From Dasypus novemcinctus (taxonomy: Eukaryota; Chordata; Mammalia; Cingulata; Dasypodidae): a stretch of DNA of 64,000 nucleotides. The stretch spans positions 67,658,544 to 67,722,543 of the forward strand of contig NC_080675.1 in NCBI RefSeq assembly GCF_030445035.2, given 5' to 3'. How positions within the stretch are numbered: the stretch's first letter is position 1; every line of letters starts with the position of its first letter. Shown piece by piece: positions 33,823 to 47,319 of the stretch. The notes below the pieces were generated by a model that was given only the letters and a program-made list of their open reading frames with translations, was not told the DNA's origin and did not search any database. The position numbers and the translations under genes were made by a program.

Positions 33823-34799
33823 AACTCCCTTTTGATTTTACTTCTAAGATATCACTCTTTCCTGGATCTCTGCTGGGTACATGACCATTCCATCTCAGTA
33901 CCTTTTAAGCTCTTATTCCTCCAGGTATTCCTAAATTATTGGTATATTTCACAGTTTTAGCTTTGAGTCCCTTCTCTTCTCTATTTACGTACTACCAGAG
34001 ATACCTCATCTAATCTTATGACTGTGACTACACCCTCAACCCAGACATTGCCCTGACTCCAAGTCAACAGCCAACAGATTTGGCTGCCTGAATATTCATA
34101 AGCATTCTAGACTCAATATTTGTAAAATTAAATTTACTATCATTATTTCTTCCCAACCCATTTTCAATTCTGCTTGTTCTTTCATATCATTCACTTAGAA
34201 TTTTTAATCTCTAATCACTCAAACAATAAAGATAAAGCTAAGGATTATAGTAAGTTCTTCCCTTTTCTTCACCTCCACATTCAATGATAACAAATTTTGT
34301 TTATTCTACTCCCAAAACATTTTTTCTTATGTATCGCCTGTAAAACTGATCATACTATTCTCTACATCCTAGGCATACAGAATCCTGGATATTACCTCCA
34401 AATCCAGTCTATTTCTTTTCCCCACGGCCTTTCTCAATTTGTTTTCTTAACTGAAATGCCCCGTCCTTCTTTTCCCTCAACCTATTTTTTGGGGCTCACT
34501 GTTATTCAAGTATTTTTTTCTTACTCTAACTACCCACACCCACCAAACCTTTATCTCCCTTCTGAATCCCATAGATACTCTTAACAAGGCACCTTTAACA
34601 CACTATTGATTTGTGTGTTTGCATGGCCATATCTATCCCAGATTATTAAACCAAAAATTCCCTCCAGAAAGAAACCATTTTAAAATTTGCTTTGTATCCC
34701 TAGAACCTAGCACAATGTCTGGCTCAGTATATGTTTATTGGATGAATTAATGAATTAATTATTTCAGAACAAAAAGTTCCTGTAATACATCATTTTGTG
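33823..34799. other. Intergenic DNA with an L2 relic
   Basis: No gene. About 34600-34760 ends with gaacctagcacaatgtctgg, tgtttattggatgaatta, the L2 3' terminus plan. Confidence 0.5.
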
Positions 34800-35045
34800 C
34801 AGCAGAGTAGACATTGATAATGTGGGCTTTGCAATCATATAAGCATGGGTTTAAGTCCTTAGTTTAATAATGAATAAATTGTTTATCCTTGACAAGTTAG
34901 CCTCTCAAAATGACATTTTCCATATCAATAAGCAGGGATTATACTACTGCCTCATGAAGTTCTTGTGAGGATTAAGTGGGGAAATGTATGAAAAGAACCC
35001 AGGAGATGACCCAGCATCCAATAAGTTTTTAATACATGTTAGTTA
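34800..35045 (+). repeat. MIR SINE
   Basis: The ordered blocks are gggctttgcaatcat, gggtttaagtcc, ttgacaagttagcctctc, gttcttgtgaggattaagtg and acccagcatccaataag. They follow the mammalian MIR consensus from near its 5' end through the core to the L2-like tail. Ancient and diverged. Confidence 0.75.
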
Positions 35046-35171
35046 TCCTCTCCCTTTGCCCATATTGTCCCCTTCCTTTAATTTTTAACCTACCTAACAC
35101 TTTGTCTTCTCTTTTTTTATCACCCCCCTTCCACACAGATAGATGTCTTATTTGTCTCCTCATTGTTTGCT

Positions 35172-35452
35172 CACATTCTCCAGGAGGAACCAGGTACCAA
35201 ACCCAAGACCTCTCACATGGGAAGCAAGTGTTCAATAACCTTAGCCATGTCCACTCCCCACAGGCTGCAGCATCTGTTTGACTGTGACATCTGCTAATTT
35301 AGGAATCTGTTGCAGCAGGTGTGGCATCTAGCTTGTTGCAGCAGGTGCCGTATCTGCTCAACTTTTTTAGGAGGCACCGGATCTGAACCTTGGATGTCTG
35401 TGGGGTAGGTGCCCAACTGGTTGACCCACATCCACATCCCCCTTGTCTTCTT
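35172..35452 (-). repeat. Older tRNA-derived SINE pair, minus strand
   Basis: Reverse complement shows two tRNA-like heads. One is ggggagtggacatggctaag ... ggtcttgggtttggtacc (from 35258 leftward). The other is gtgggtcaaccagttgggc ... ccaaggttcagatccgg (from about 35441 leftward). The first matches the head of DAS elements, so this is an older DAS-related dimer. Confidence 0.65.
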
Positions 35453-35469
35453 TTAAAACTCAAGTAGGC

Positions 35470-35710
35470 TGTTGCCTCTTTCTGAGTTCCCCACCCTGTG
35501 GTTTACATGGTATTCTTCTTTTCCATTGTTCTCAAAGCACCTTATACTATTTCCTCCTCAGTACAGACCATACAGGAAAAAATATCTCTTTCCTTATCCA
35601 ACTCTTGCATTAGACTGTGATTTCCATAAGAAAAGAGGCTAAGGATTTTATACCCAGACCCTAGCAAAATACATAGCAAGTACTTTGTATTCAACAAATA
35701 CCTAATTCAA
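35470..35710 (+). repeat. Possible L2 3' end relic
   Basis: ttagactgtgatttccataag, then ctagcaaaatacatagcaag and tcaacaaatacctaa resemble the L2 terminus. Weak. Confidence 0.45.
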
Positions 35711-36778
35711 TCAATGCCAGATTGAATTAAATGGTCTAAATAGAGCACAAAGAGACTAAATGGCTAGCTATGATATTTCACTTAGGTCATTACGGAAAGA
35801 TTGTGTCTAAATCCCTTATGATCAAGTAAACTTTTCCATATGTTTGCAGCTCTACCTTTCCCCTAAGTAAACAAAGAAGGATAACTCAACATGAAGTAGA
35901 ATGAAGCTTGATAGCAAATTCTTTTAGTCCTAAATGCTATTTCCCCCCCCCAGGCATTCTTGTTATTTTAAATTTTTATTGCTTTATTTTCCATTCGGCT
36001 TAACACAAGGGAATTAAGACTATGAACCTTGTCTTAATTTCCACACATCACTACAATGAAACCTGCAGAAAACAGCACATTTTAGTTGTATAATGGAAAG
36101 TTTAACTTGTATTTGACAAAGAAAAATTCTTCCCTGAAAACAGCATGGAATCCTGAGATAATGGCTTAAAATATTTATTTATAATTGTGAAAGCAGACAG
36201 ACTCTTAATCATGGCATGGCTTAATTATAGCAGGGTAGGCATAATTAGCACTATTGTAATATATTACCAATTTGTAAGATGAATTTTCTTGTCTTGGTTT
36301 TCAAAATCGAAAGAGATCTACACATTATTGTATGAATTCTCGGTTTAAATTATTATTCTCTGGAACCTGTCTGTTGATAACTAAATATTAAAATTTTTAT
36401 TTCTTTCTCTACATATTCATTTTAATATTTTAGAGTTAAAAACAGAAAAGCTTAAGAATGTCAATCTATTAGTCACTTTAATTTGCATTATTCATTGGGT
36501 ATCACCTTTCACTATATCTACAGTTTTTAAATTTATTTCAAACAGCTCTCAATACATGTTATACTTGTCATTGTTATGTGAGTAGAAATCAACATTATAG
36601 TTATATGCCTGAGGCATGGTGAGGTATAGTGATAAAGGCAGAGAAATGCCTTACATATTATACAAGCTAATACCTGGAAAAATACCTTCACAATTCATTC
36701 CAATTCTTCAAAAGAAAGTATTATTCTGTTTTGCTGAACAATGCCCTGCTTTTTTTTTTTTCAGCTTAATTTTCAAAA
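35711..36778. other. Intergenic DNA, no gene seen
   Basis: A+T-rich sequence without recognisable coding or repeat structure. Confidence 0.5.
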
Positions 36779-37002
36779 TTCTTTTTTTTTATGTACCAGG
36801 GCCAAGGATTGAACCAGGACCACATATGTAAGAAGCTGGCGCTCAACCACTGAGCCACATCATTTCCCCTGAGTTGGTTTTTTCATTTATTTGCTTGTTG
36901 TTTGTTTTTTTGTTGTTGTTTTTAGGAGGCACTGGAAACCAAACCCAAGACCTCCTATTTTAGAAGTAGGCACCCAACAGCTTGAGCCATATCTGCTCCC
37001 TA
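36779..37002 (-). repeat. Older DAS-related SINE pair, minus strand
   Basis: Two minus-strand tRNA-like units: one over 36795-36870 (reverse complement ggggaaatgatgtggctcag, then ggtcctggttcaatcc), one over 36920-37000 (gggagcagatatggctcaag, then ggtcttgggtttgg). Same dimer plan as 35172-35452. Confidence 0.65.
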
Positions 37003-37289
37003 AAATTCATTTTTAAAGTGGTGTAATTTTATTTTAGCCATCATTCTTTAAAAAAGAAATCATGGAAGCAAAATGTCACTATTTTTAATGTCATCTACAT
37101 CCAGTAGTTGTTTACCTTCATCATTTTGTAAAGTGTATTCTGTTAATTAGCTCTAGGGCCTTACTATATTGCTGAAGAAAGGTAGCTTTTTAAAATTCCT
37201 TTTCCAAGACCTTGAATAAAATGGGGGAAAGGTAAAGACAAATGAGTTTATATGGCTAAGAGACTTCAAAGTGAGTTGAGAGGTCATCA

Positions 37290-38310
37290 GAGAAGTAATG
37301 CTCATGCACATCTCAGCAGGATCTCATAGACAGCCAAAGTCAATACTACCCCAAATAGTGGGGCTCCTGAGGGCTCTGGAGACACCCAGGTCCTACGGTC
37401 ATGGCATGAAGCTCCGGAGTTCAGTGCCTTACCAGTGAGCCCTACTATGGAGTTTGTGTTCCTGAGTGTGACAGAATCGGACTCAGATGTGACTTCTCAC
37501 ACATGCCTTTTCTGTCCCTTGTGTTTGAACCTATAGTTGGTGCTGGACTTGGTAGGTGTATGTCCAAGAGACTTGAATCTCTGGTCTCTCCATGTGCCAT
37601 CTGGATCCTGAGCCTCAACAGAGTTGCAACACCTACTCTGCAGTTCATTGGACTCACCCAGGACAACTAACAAGGAGATGAGGATGGACAACTACCACAC
37701 AAAGAAACCAAGAGAGTCCACAACTGTAAGCAAGAGAGTCCCATCCATCAGCCGTATGGGATTGAAGTCCCCTCTCAATTACAGGTGGAGTGGGCACCAC
37801 CATCCCAGAATCCTCAGGACTGGGGAATGAAATATAGACTACAGTGGACTTACTGGTATTCTACTATAGACTTATCATGATTCTAGCAATGGAAAAAATT
37901 ATATCATTGATATGGAAACATTGGGCATTGGAGGCGCCGAAGTCAGGGAGAGGGAAAAAGATGTGTAATGTGGGGGCATTTTCAGGACTTGGAATTGACC
38001 TGAATGACATTGCAATGACAGGTACAGGCCATTATATATCCTGCCATAACCTACAGAATTGAGTGGGAGAGAGTATAAACTACAGTGTGAACTATAATCC
38101 ATGCTTAGTGGCAACGCTCCAGAATGTGCTCATCAATTGCAATGAATGTACCACACTAATGAAAAAAGTTGTTAATGTGAGGAAAAGTGGGAGGTGTAGG
38201 GATTGGGACATATGGGAATCCCTTATATTTTTTATGTAACATTTTATGTCATCTAAGTATCTTTTAAAAATAAATTAAAAATACATTTAGAAAAATAAGA
38301 AACAAAATAA
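37290..38310 (+). repeat. L1 3' UTR relic
   Basis: Collinear at low identity with the 3' UTR of the large L1 at 60960-61740: tacggtcatggcatgaagc versus tatggtcatggcagaaggg, ttggtgctggacttgg versus ttggtgctgggtttaag, and gagcctcaacagag versus gagcctcaacagac. It then diverges into a different terminus ending tatgtaacattttatg and an A-rich tail. It shows that this unusually long L1 3' UTR existed in earlier subfamilies. Confidence 0.8.
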
Positions 38311-41300
38311 AATTCCTTTTCCAATATCCCAGGCAGTCATCCTTCCTTTTTAAAAAACCTAGTTTGAAAAGAAGAATTTGCGATTGTTTTCAGGGGCCAG
38401 AAAATTTTCTGTAAAACTAAAGAGAGGATTAAAACAAATTTCAGAATTACCTAAGTGCCAGTATATCTAAGGCAAATGGGCTCAAGGAGCTAAATTCTCC
38501 TAAAAGTTGACTCAGGTCTCCAACTATAGGGGCTGATATATTAAATAATCTGTACACTTAAGCCTTCAGGAATTCCATATATAAGTCTGGTGCTCTGAGA
38601 TCATTTTCTGAAAACAGAGATGTGATCACCTCATTCAGGTGGAGTCTGAATTCCCAGCCTGCCTCTTTTCAGAACCACTCATGAGCTTCCCATCAGTTGT
38701 CCAGATTGGCCTGATGTACAGACTCATCATAGATGTCTCTAAGATCAGTATTAAGAGATGAGTGCCTCTGCCAGGACTTCAAGAATACAGCCTCCATGAG
38801 TCAGCAGTAAAATCATTTGCTCCTATGGATAGCCCTGTAGAACCAAAGGGGGAGAAAAGTGATTTAAGAAATCCCACTTGAAATTAATTACAGAAATTAA
38901 ACAATTTTCAGAGATTAAACCAGTCAGATACTTTATTTTCCCAGGGCAATATGCTATGGCCTATCCTAATACCTCGGTATATCTTCATGGAGTAATCCTC
39001 ACAATTTATTGTAAAAAAAAAAAAAAATCCATTTTGAATCTCGAAGTATAAATATTCAATTAAATAGTAAATATTTTCATTTGAAGACATTGAAATCTAC
39101 AATAATGGTCTTTCCTTTATCTAATCTCTTCCCAGGTTATCTGATAGCTTCTTCTTGACATAACATTGGAAGTCTAGCTTAGATGAGTGAAGGAAAACAT
39201 CACTTAAAGTTGACATAGTCATATCACTGACCTTGAGCTGCCTTTGAAGAAAATGTATTGGCTTACTGAGGCAGTCAAGTGGAAAGCAGGAACCATCATT
39301 TTCTAAAGGTTTTCAAGGTAAAACTCCTCAGGGACAATCTTTTGTCAGTGTCTAAGGCTGTATTAACTGTCTTAATTCACTATGATTAAAGATTTTTAAA
39401 ACTCTGGGGCACCAAGTTTCTCTAATGTTGTCTTATATGAACCTTGTAAGTGAGGTGTTCCTCAGATGTATATTTCTAACCTACACACAGACCACATCAA
39501 AAATGGTAACAGATAATTATATATCATGTCAGTTAGCATAAAAGATTTTTCCAGGTAAGGACCCTCATTCAATTAAATAGAAATGTCAATATCGCACCCA
39601 AAATAAATATCTCATCACATAGTGAATTTTTTCTGCATCAATAAGTGATGTCTCATTCTTCCTGTTTCCACAAGTGACTTTTACAAGACCCACTAATGAT
39701 TCATTTTGTCAAACTTGGATTTAAATTGCAGCATTTAAAAATCACTTTACTTCTTAACTGCTAGGGACTAGAAAATATGAAATAGAGAAAACAAATATGA
39801 ACGCATATGGAATGTCAAAACTCTGCATAGTCTTAAAGATAATGAATTCAACTTCCAGCATCCAATGCAAATTATTTAAAATCTGGTGGACTGCTATTAT
39901 CTAAGGTGAATAGGACAAAGGCTTCTAACTTTAATAAAACGTAGGATCCATCACAAACTTTGACCACAAAAGTTATGAAACTAGCAGAAAAAAATGGATT
40001 AAGCCTTATTAGTCAAGCAGGGATTTCATCTAGTTCCAACCAGGGTGTCGGATCTGTCTTCCCTCGACCTCAGTAGAATAGTCAGAGAGATTTATACCCT
40101 CTCAGGTAGGGACTACTGCCCAAACCAGCAGGAAGTAACTACTGAAGAATGACCATCGCCCCTAAGCACCCCCTAAAAATAAGGGCATGAACTCTCTGAG
40201 GGAGGAATTGAAACAGGTTAGTATAGTGAAAGGAGGAAGGTGGCTGGCCCAGCAGACAATGTGGCTGGCAGACAACATGGCCGACAGACAACATGGCCTC
40301 ACGACCCTGCCAAGACCTTGACCTCGAACTTGAGGTCCCAGTTGGGACTCTTTCCAGGGCTGATGGGAGACCCTGGATATTCCAAACAGTCCTCACCATT
40401 GCCCCCACCACTGGCAAGATAGCCAATAACAGCAGCTAGGGCCCCTCCCCTTAACATTAGCAAAGGGGAGAATAATTAATAGTTTAAAAGGTGACCACAC
40501 AAGCCAATGCACTCCTCTGTCTGCCTAGAGAAGTTTGCACCAAATCTTGGTGCATATTTCCTTTTCTTCCATTTCTCAGCAAGCTCTGTTCTTTTCCCCC
40601 ATTTCCCAATATATTATTTTTACTGGCCTAACTTAAAAAAAAAAACAAGTGTATTGAAATGCCACAGTCTTTCTCTGTGGGATGGGAGAATGAAAACCTA
40701 AAACCTCCTGTCCTCAGAATTGATGCCAAGCATGAATGCACTGTCATGTACTACTCAGTCTTCCACTGTAGTTTCACTTACCCTTAAAGATCGTTCATTT
40801 CATACCCAAAAGCACACAGGTAAAGGGACATACATGTCTCTTACCTCTAGGTTCTCCCTAAGTATGTGACCAAAATGCAACTCAAACTCTTATTTATTTC
40901 TCTCAGCCTTTAGAATAAAATCATAGCATCATGACAAACAGCCAAAATTATTCAGACACCAAAGTATCACCCACTATTACTACTGCCTCAAAGGATTTGC
41001 TCCAAAAGCATACACTAACTTTAGAGAGGAAAGGATATGTTGCCCTTGGGCAGAAATCAGGTGATGTGTATATCAGATGATAATATAAAACCTTCAGAAG
41101 CTATCAAGTTTGAAAAACAAAGACAGAAGAAAGTTTTTACAAGGAAATAATGCCCTCATCCCACAAGTCTCCTTCCCTTAACAAAAGTTAACTCGAGCTA
41201 GTGAAACAATTATAAATTAGAATTTCGATGATACAAGTTAAATAAAAGTGACCTCTAAAGTTTGTATATTTCATTCTAGATATAGAATTCACCAATTAAA

Positions 41301-42064
41301 TTATTTTTCTTCTTCCAGAACAGGAATAATGCATTTAATTTTACACGGTTGATATGTGTTTATGATAACTTTAAAAAGAATACCACAGGAGGCCTTTATT
41401 CATGGAAAATAATTTTGTTCCAGAGAATATACTGATCATTAGACTTTTTTCCTTACATCTTTCTATGTTTATCTTACTTAGTGATTTATCTCACCTATCT
41501 ATTAATAATGTAAAACTTCTTTGATGTCAATTAAAAAAAGACATGAATTAATCCACAAGGGAAAGAAATGAATACATATATATGTGATCTTTAGGGTGTT
41601 GATAGGTGGTCGTTAATCATTATAGAAAGGTTAAAGCAGTACAACCCCCAGTAAAAATCTGCAACATATTCTTTAGCACAAAGTCTGTGACAAATGAAAA
41701 ATCCATTCTATTTCTGCCCTCATTAATAAAATGCATGAACTTATATCTCTGAAAAATGTTATGGCTAAACCTCTAATGACTGACTTTCTGTACTGTACAT
41801 AAAGGGAAAAGTTAAAAAGTGGAGGCTTGGGAGAAGATGACCTTGAGAAGTTCATTTATTAGATTATCTCCCTTTTAAAGAAGGTTTGTAGTGAAGAAAG
41901 TGAAGACCTATGCTAAATGAATGTCTTTCCCTTTGTGCAAAGCCTATATAACAAATGACTTTCATCAATAAAATTATAATCCCTATCCAATACAAGATGT
42001 GAGGGACAATTTCTTTATATCTTTTACTAGCTAGTGAAAGGTAAAATGGAAATTAACATGCTTG
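38311..42064. other. Intergenic DNA, no gene seen
   Basis: No recognisable gene. At 40020-40640 the sequence is relatively G+C rich and could be an old solo LTR (CCAAT-like gccaataac near 40420, taatagtttaaaagg near 40480), but no paired ends were found. A short tandem array lies at 40239-40290 (listed separately). Confidence 0.5.
40239..40290 (+). repeat. Short tandem repeat (about 16-19 bp unit)
   Basis: Three to four imperfect copies of (g)cagacaacatggcc. Probably slippage within an old LTR-like block. Confidence 0.7.
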
Positions 42065-42545
42065 CATCACTTAGCTATTGCTGGGTAACAAACCAAAACA
42101 AAATTCAGTGGCTTAATAATACCATTTATTTAGTTCACACGTCTGTGCTTTGCTAAAGGTCAGTTTTTCCCAGATGGATTTGCTATGCATTTGTTGGCAT
42201 GATTTATGCAACTTGAGGTTTTCTAGGGACTCTGCTCTAGGTTGGCCTTGGCCGGGCAGCTAGCTAGGGCAACGCTGCTCTAAGTGTCTCTCAGCTTCCT
42301 CCTAAGACCAGCAGGCTTGGCTGGGCATGTTCTTCTCATGGTGATGGCAGAATTACTTGAGAGCAAGGGAAAATTTGTAAATGCTTTTCAAGCCTCTGCT
42401 TACATCATTTCTACTAGTATCCCACTGGTCAAAGCAAGTCACATAACCAAACAGACTCAAAGGACAAGGAAATATACTCCGCCTCTTGATGGGAGGAATG
42501 GTGAAGAATTGGAGTCATTAAGGCAATAGGAGCCATGCCATAGAC
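42065..42545 (+). repeat. Old mammalian interspersed repeat, family unresolved
   Basis: Opens ttagctattgctgggtaac, then ttcagtggcttaataatacc; closes actggtcaaagcaagtcac and actccgcctcttgatgggag. Start and end blocks match the repeat at 9645-10060. Ancient and widespread in mammals; I cannot name it safely. Confidence 0.55.
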
Positions 42546-43033
42546 AATAAGTGGCATTAATGCAAAATCTACACAGCAAACTAGCAAACATAGGAAAAAA
42601 CTACAAGTGAAGCAAATTTCCTCTTGCCTTATTCATAACAGCTGCCCAAGACTTAGTAGTCTGTATATGTATATCTCCTGGGTAAAAATTGATCTAAGCT
42701 AATTTAGTCATTTACAATTACCCAGTTCTCTGGTAAAGTGCCCCCAACCATTTGAGGAGGTGAAAGCTCTATGATTTCTCCTCCACGACCTGATTACCAG
42801 GTGATATGCTATAATGAAAGCAAGCTTTTGGATTGAATTCTGCTATATATAAAAACAACCATTAACCATCACGGTCCCAAAATAGTTATATAAGCTTTTT
42901 TCAAGCTTGGTGAAGTCCACACTCCCTTTATCTGTTAAGTAATCTGATAAGTACTATGCATAAAAGGTTCGTTCCAAAATGGGCACAACAATATTCCAAA
43001 ATGGGCATGATATTCTTAAGGCATGATATTCAA

Positions 43034-44531
43034 AAACATGTCTTCAAAATATTCCCTCTTCTCTTGAATTTTCCCACCAAAATTATCTGCCATCCTTTCC
43101 AAATTTTCTAATTCTCATCATTCTGAAGGCATTGTCAGGCAGCCCTCCAGCATATCGAGAAACAGAGTTTTCAGGAGCACAAGAGCAAATAAAACTCCAG
43201 GCTTAGGACACTATTAGCACTATTCTGTAGGAGTGAGGTTTTTTCCAAAATCCCTACTCCCTGTTTTCACAAGGAAGGTAGTGAATATGTAGTTCGTTCT
43301 TCCAGCCATCAACATATCCTGAACACCATTCATATCATCAGTCAGTAATTATTTCTTACATCTCTTAGGTTAACTAATGAACCTTTAGACTTAGATAGTG
43401 ATATTTGAATGGTGTGCCATAACAACCTCTGAAATATGTAGTCCTCATTAAAGGACTTCAGTAACCAACAATCCCTGGGGTGTGACTTCTGAACAGGATA
43501 CCTCTGATGTTAACTAACAGCCCCTAGCTGTTTATAACACAAAGTCAACTTAAATACACATACCTCACACTATTTGTACTGAAGTATTTTAAAGTAAATT
43601 ACAGATTATATAATTTCCACACACTACAAAATGTAAAGGACAGACTTGAAAAGAAAGTCTGGAAGTACACAATTTGTATACTATTCAACAAAACGCTCCG
43701 AATGCTGCTCCTCTTTATTTTTCAACCCTGTCTCAATTTTAAGATAGGCTTTCTGTTCTTTCCAACTGTAGTTCTATTCATCATGTTCATTTGATAAACT
43801 CTTAAAATTTACTAATTATAAATACCATCTTCCTTTCTCCAGAGAGCCTCATTCTTCCGTTCCTTAAAATCTTGCATCTATAGTCTGAAACTGATAGCTA
43901 AGGTCCATTCTTAATTCTCAAACTCAGAAATATCTCTCTGCAGTGTTTGATATTGTTAACTACTATATCCTTTGGAGCACTATGTCCTACAGAATTCTAA
44001 CTCCCTACAATGGTTCTTGAACTAGTTCCGCTACCTTCTGCTTCCCCTTATCTCCCACCCCATGCTCATGTAGACCTCAGCACCTTTGCACATCTTTGAG
44101 GGATAATTTCTCCATCCAGTCACATTAATAAAGAGTTCATCTATCACTACAATCCTGGTGACAATTAAATTTGTTTCTCCAACAATAACTAGAACTAAAC
44201 TTCAAAAACATGTCTTCAGAACATCCCCTCTTTGGGAAACAGTTGTGGCTCGACTAATAGAGTGTCCGCCTACCATATGGAGGGTCCAGGATTCAATACC
44301 CAGGGCCTCCTGACCCATGTGGTGAGCTGGCCCACACTCAGTGCTGCCGTGCTCAAGGAGTGCCATGCCATGCAGGGGTGTCCCCGTGTAGGGGTGCCCC
44401 ACACACAAGGAGTGCACCCCATAAGGAGAACCAGCCCACATTAAAAAAAAAAGAAAACATCTCTCTTCTCTTGAATTTTCCCACCAAATTATCTGCCATA
44501 TTTTCCAAATTTTCTAATTCTCATCATTCTT
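43034..44531 (+). repeat. Direct duplication about 1.17-1.4 kb apart
   Basis: About 90 bp at 43034-43126 (acatgtcttcaaaatattcc ... caaattttctaattctcatc) recurs at 44206-44230 plus 44454-44531, where it is split by a DAS SINE. The two copies differ at few sites. Between them lies unremarkable sequence, so they could be paired ends of an unrecognised element or a local duplication. Confidence 0.8.
44234..44452 (+). mobile_element. DAS-type SINE, 3'-truncated
   Basis: Head and core are present but the second half is missing; the element jumps to poly-A after gagaaccagcccacatt. Flanks repeat aacatc(c/t)c(c/t)tctt on both sides, an imperfect target duplication. Confidence 0.9.
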
Positions 44532-45124
44532 CGTTGTTTTCGTAGTCACTATCCCTCGCTCTCAAAATACACATTTAACAACTATTAGCTGAATACACAC
44601 TTCTTATCAGGTACTGCTTTAGAAGCTAGCGATACAGCAATCAATAAGATAGACAGCTTATCAGGTTTGGAGACCTTCCTTCACAGAGGTTTCCTAGTTT
44701 CTACATGTCCTTCAAAGTGCCTTTCTATACCCAGAAAGCCATCCTTTCTAATTCTACACTTTCATGGTTTTTATAACTCACTCTAATTTTATGTACCTTA
44801 TCATGTGGTCCTTGATTTTAGTAATTTTTGTAGCTAATACACACACAAATAATCCACTCATATATATGTATGCATATTTAATTTATACATTAAATAATAT
44901 AAATAATATGAAAAAGGTATATGGAAAAGTTCCTAACTATACCATAAATTACTTAAGGTTTATGTATTTCTATTTTATACCCTAGCATAATTCTTAGCAC
45001 ATAGTAAAAGAATAAACATTTTTAATGAATGAATAAATGAGAATACCACTGGAAAATGAATATTTGTACACAAATGGAATAAAGAAAAAAATCTATATAA
45101 TTCCTTATTGCATTAATAATATTT

Positions 45125-45360
45125 AACTCCTATTAAACACTTACATGTGCCAAGCATTATTTTAAGTGCTTAACATTAATTGGTGCAAAAAAATCTTTAG
45201 AGGTAGGTACTATTATTATCCCCTTTTTTATATGAAAAAACTAAGACTGAAACAAATTAGATGACTACTCAACACCAGTACATAGTGGAGTCAGAATTCA
45301 AATCTAAATATATTTGATTCCAAATCCCACCTTCTTATCTATTCTGCCATACTGCTTTCA
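45125..45360 (-). repeat. MIR SINE, minus strand
   Basis: ggtaggtactattattatcc, then gaaaaaactaagactgaaac and gagtcagaattcaaatct is the MIR core in reverse orientation. Confidence 0.8.
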
Positions 45361-45484
45361 TAATTCTTAGTCTACAGACTTAGACTCTTGGCATTATAGG
45401 ATACCTCTGTCCTGATAACCTTCCTAAGTGTCTGCATATGAATGTTATAGTGAAAGCTCAAGTGTCAATAGAAGAGAACAACCC

Positions 45485-45874
45485 GGGGAGCAGATTTGGC
45501 TCAACTGATGGAGCATCTGTCTACCACATGGGAGGTCAGGATTCAAACCCAGGGCCTCCTGACCCATGTGGTGAGCTGGCCCATGCACAGAACTGATGTG
45601 CACAAGGAGTGCCATGCCATGCAGGGGTGTTCCCTGCATAGGGGATCCCCACATGCAAAGAGGAAGTCCCAAAAGGAGAGCTGCCCCACACAAAAAATGT
45701 GCAGCCTGCCCAGGAGTGATGCCGCACACACGGAGAGCTGATGCAGCAAGATGAAGGAACAAAAAGAGACGCATATATCCAGTGCCACTGACAAGAATAC
45801 AGGCAGACACAGAAAGCAGACAACTGAGGGGGCGTGGGGAAGGGGAGAGAAATAAATAAAAAATGAAAAAAAAA
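45485..45874 (+). mobile_element. DAS-type SINE
   Basis: Full-length, somewhat diverged copy (ggggagcagatttggctcaa head, caaggagtgccatgcc core, aaataaat tail). Flanks agaagagaacaaccc and agaagagcaaaaccc form an imperfect target duplication. Confidence 0.9.
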
Positions 45875-46089
45875 GAAGAGCAAAACCCCTACACAGTTCA
45901 TAAATTAAACTTCTGCTAATATATCAGCTTTGTAAAGGATGACCTCATAATTTAGCATTTAAATCAAGACACTAGGGAATAGAAGGTGTGCATCTTAAAA
46001 CAAAAAATGCTCATTGTCGCACCATTTCTGAGTGTTATGAATCCAGGAAAGGCTTACCTGGATAGTTCTGCCTCAGGGTCTATCATAAA

Positions 46090-47310
46090 GTTGCAGTCAA
46101 GATAGGCCAGAGCCACTGTGGAAAACAGTTCCTTAGAAGTTAAGTATAGAACTACCAGGGAAGTGGACTTGGCTCAACAGATAGATCGTCTGCCTACCAC
46201 ATGGGAGGTCCAGGATTCAAACCCAAGGCCTCCTGACCTGTGTGGAGCTGGCCCATGAACAGTGCTGATGCATGCAAGGAGTGCCGTGCCATGCAGGGGT
46301 GTCCCCCACATAGGGGAACCCCACGCGCAAAGAGTGCACACCATAAGGAGAGCCGCCCAGTGCAAAAGAAAGTTTATCCTGCCCAGGAGTGATGCTGCAC
46401 ACACAGAGAGCTGACCCAGCAAGATGATACAACAAAAAGAGACACAGATTCCCCATGCCACTAACAAGAATAGAAGTAAACACAAATAAATCTTTAAAAA
46501 AAAAAAAGGAAATACCACATGACCCATTTCTACGTATATACAAAAGAATTTCAACAGGGACTCAAACAGATATTTGCACAATGATGTTCATAGCAGCCTT
46601 ATTCACAATTGCCAAAAAATGGAAGCAAACCAAGTTTCATCAACATAAAAATAGATAAAATGTGGTCTATACATACAATGGAATATCATTCAACTGTAAA
46701 AAGGAATGAAGTTCTGAAGCATATGACAACATGGATGAATCTTGAAGAAATTATGATCTATGAAATAAGTGAGACGCAGAAGGAAAAATATTACATGAGA
46801 TCACTGGTATGATATAAATTAGAAAAAGCAAATTCATAGAGTCTAAAACAAGAATACAGACTATCAGGGGTGGGGTGGGAATAGAGAATGGGGAGTTAAT
46901 GCTTAATTGGTACAGAGTTTCTGTTTGGGGTGTTGGAAAAGTTTGGTAAGACATGGCGGTGATGGTAGCACAAAACTGTGAATGTAATTAAAGCCACTGG
47001 ATTACATATTTGAATGTGGTTAAAAAGGGATATTTTCATTTCTGTATGTGTTATTAGAATAATTTTTTAAATCCATAGTACTGTACAACACAAACAGTTA
47101 ACCTTACTGTAAACTAGGGACTGTAGTTAGTAGTATAATTATAATGTTGTTTTCATCAGCTGTAACAAAGGTACTATATAAATGTAAAGTATTAATAGGG
47201 AAATCTGTGTTTGTGAGGGCTGGGATATATGGGGAAGTTTGTATTTTGTGCGTGACTTTTTGGTCAACCTACAACTTCCCTAATTAAAAAGTAAAAGTAA
47301 AAAAGAGAGC
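46090..47310 (+). repeat. Old L1 3' end (ORF2 C-terminus plus 3' UTR)
   Basis: Split by a DAS SINE at 46158-46507. The L1 hallmark phrase catagcagccttattcacaat at about 46590 and ataagtgagacgcag at about 46765 encode the ORF2 C-terminal end. A 3' UTR with a G-rich block (aggggtggggtggg, 46866-46880) follows, ending near taattaaaaagtaaaag. Not coding. Confidence 0.85.
46158..46507 (+). mobile_element. DAS-type SINE, tail shortened
   Basis: Head gggaagtggacttggctcaa, standard core, ends early in aaacacaaataaatctttaaaaa. Inserted in the L1 at 46090-47310; flanks aactacca and aaatacca are a partial duplication. Confidence 0.92.
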
Positions 47311-47319
47311 AAGAGAGAG

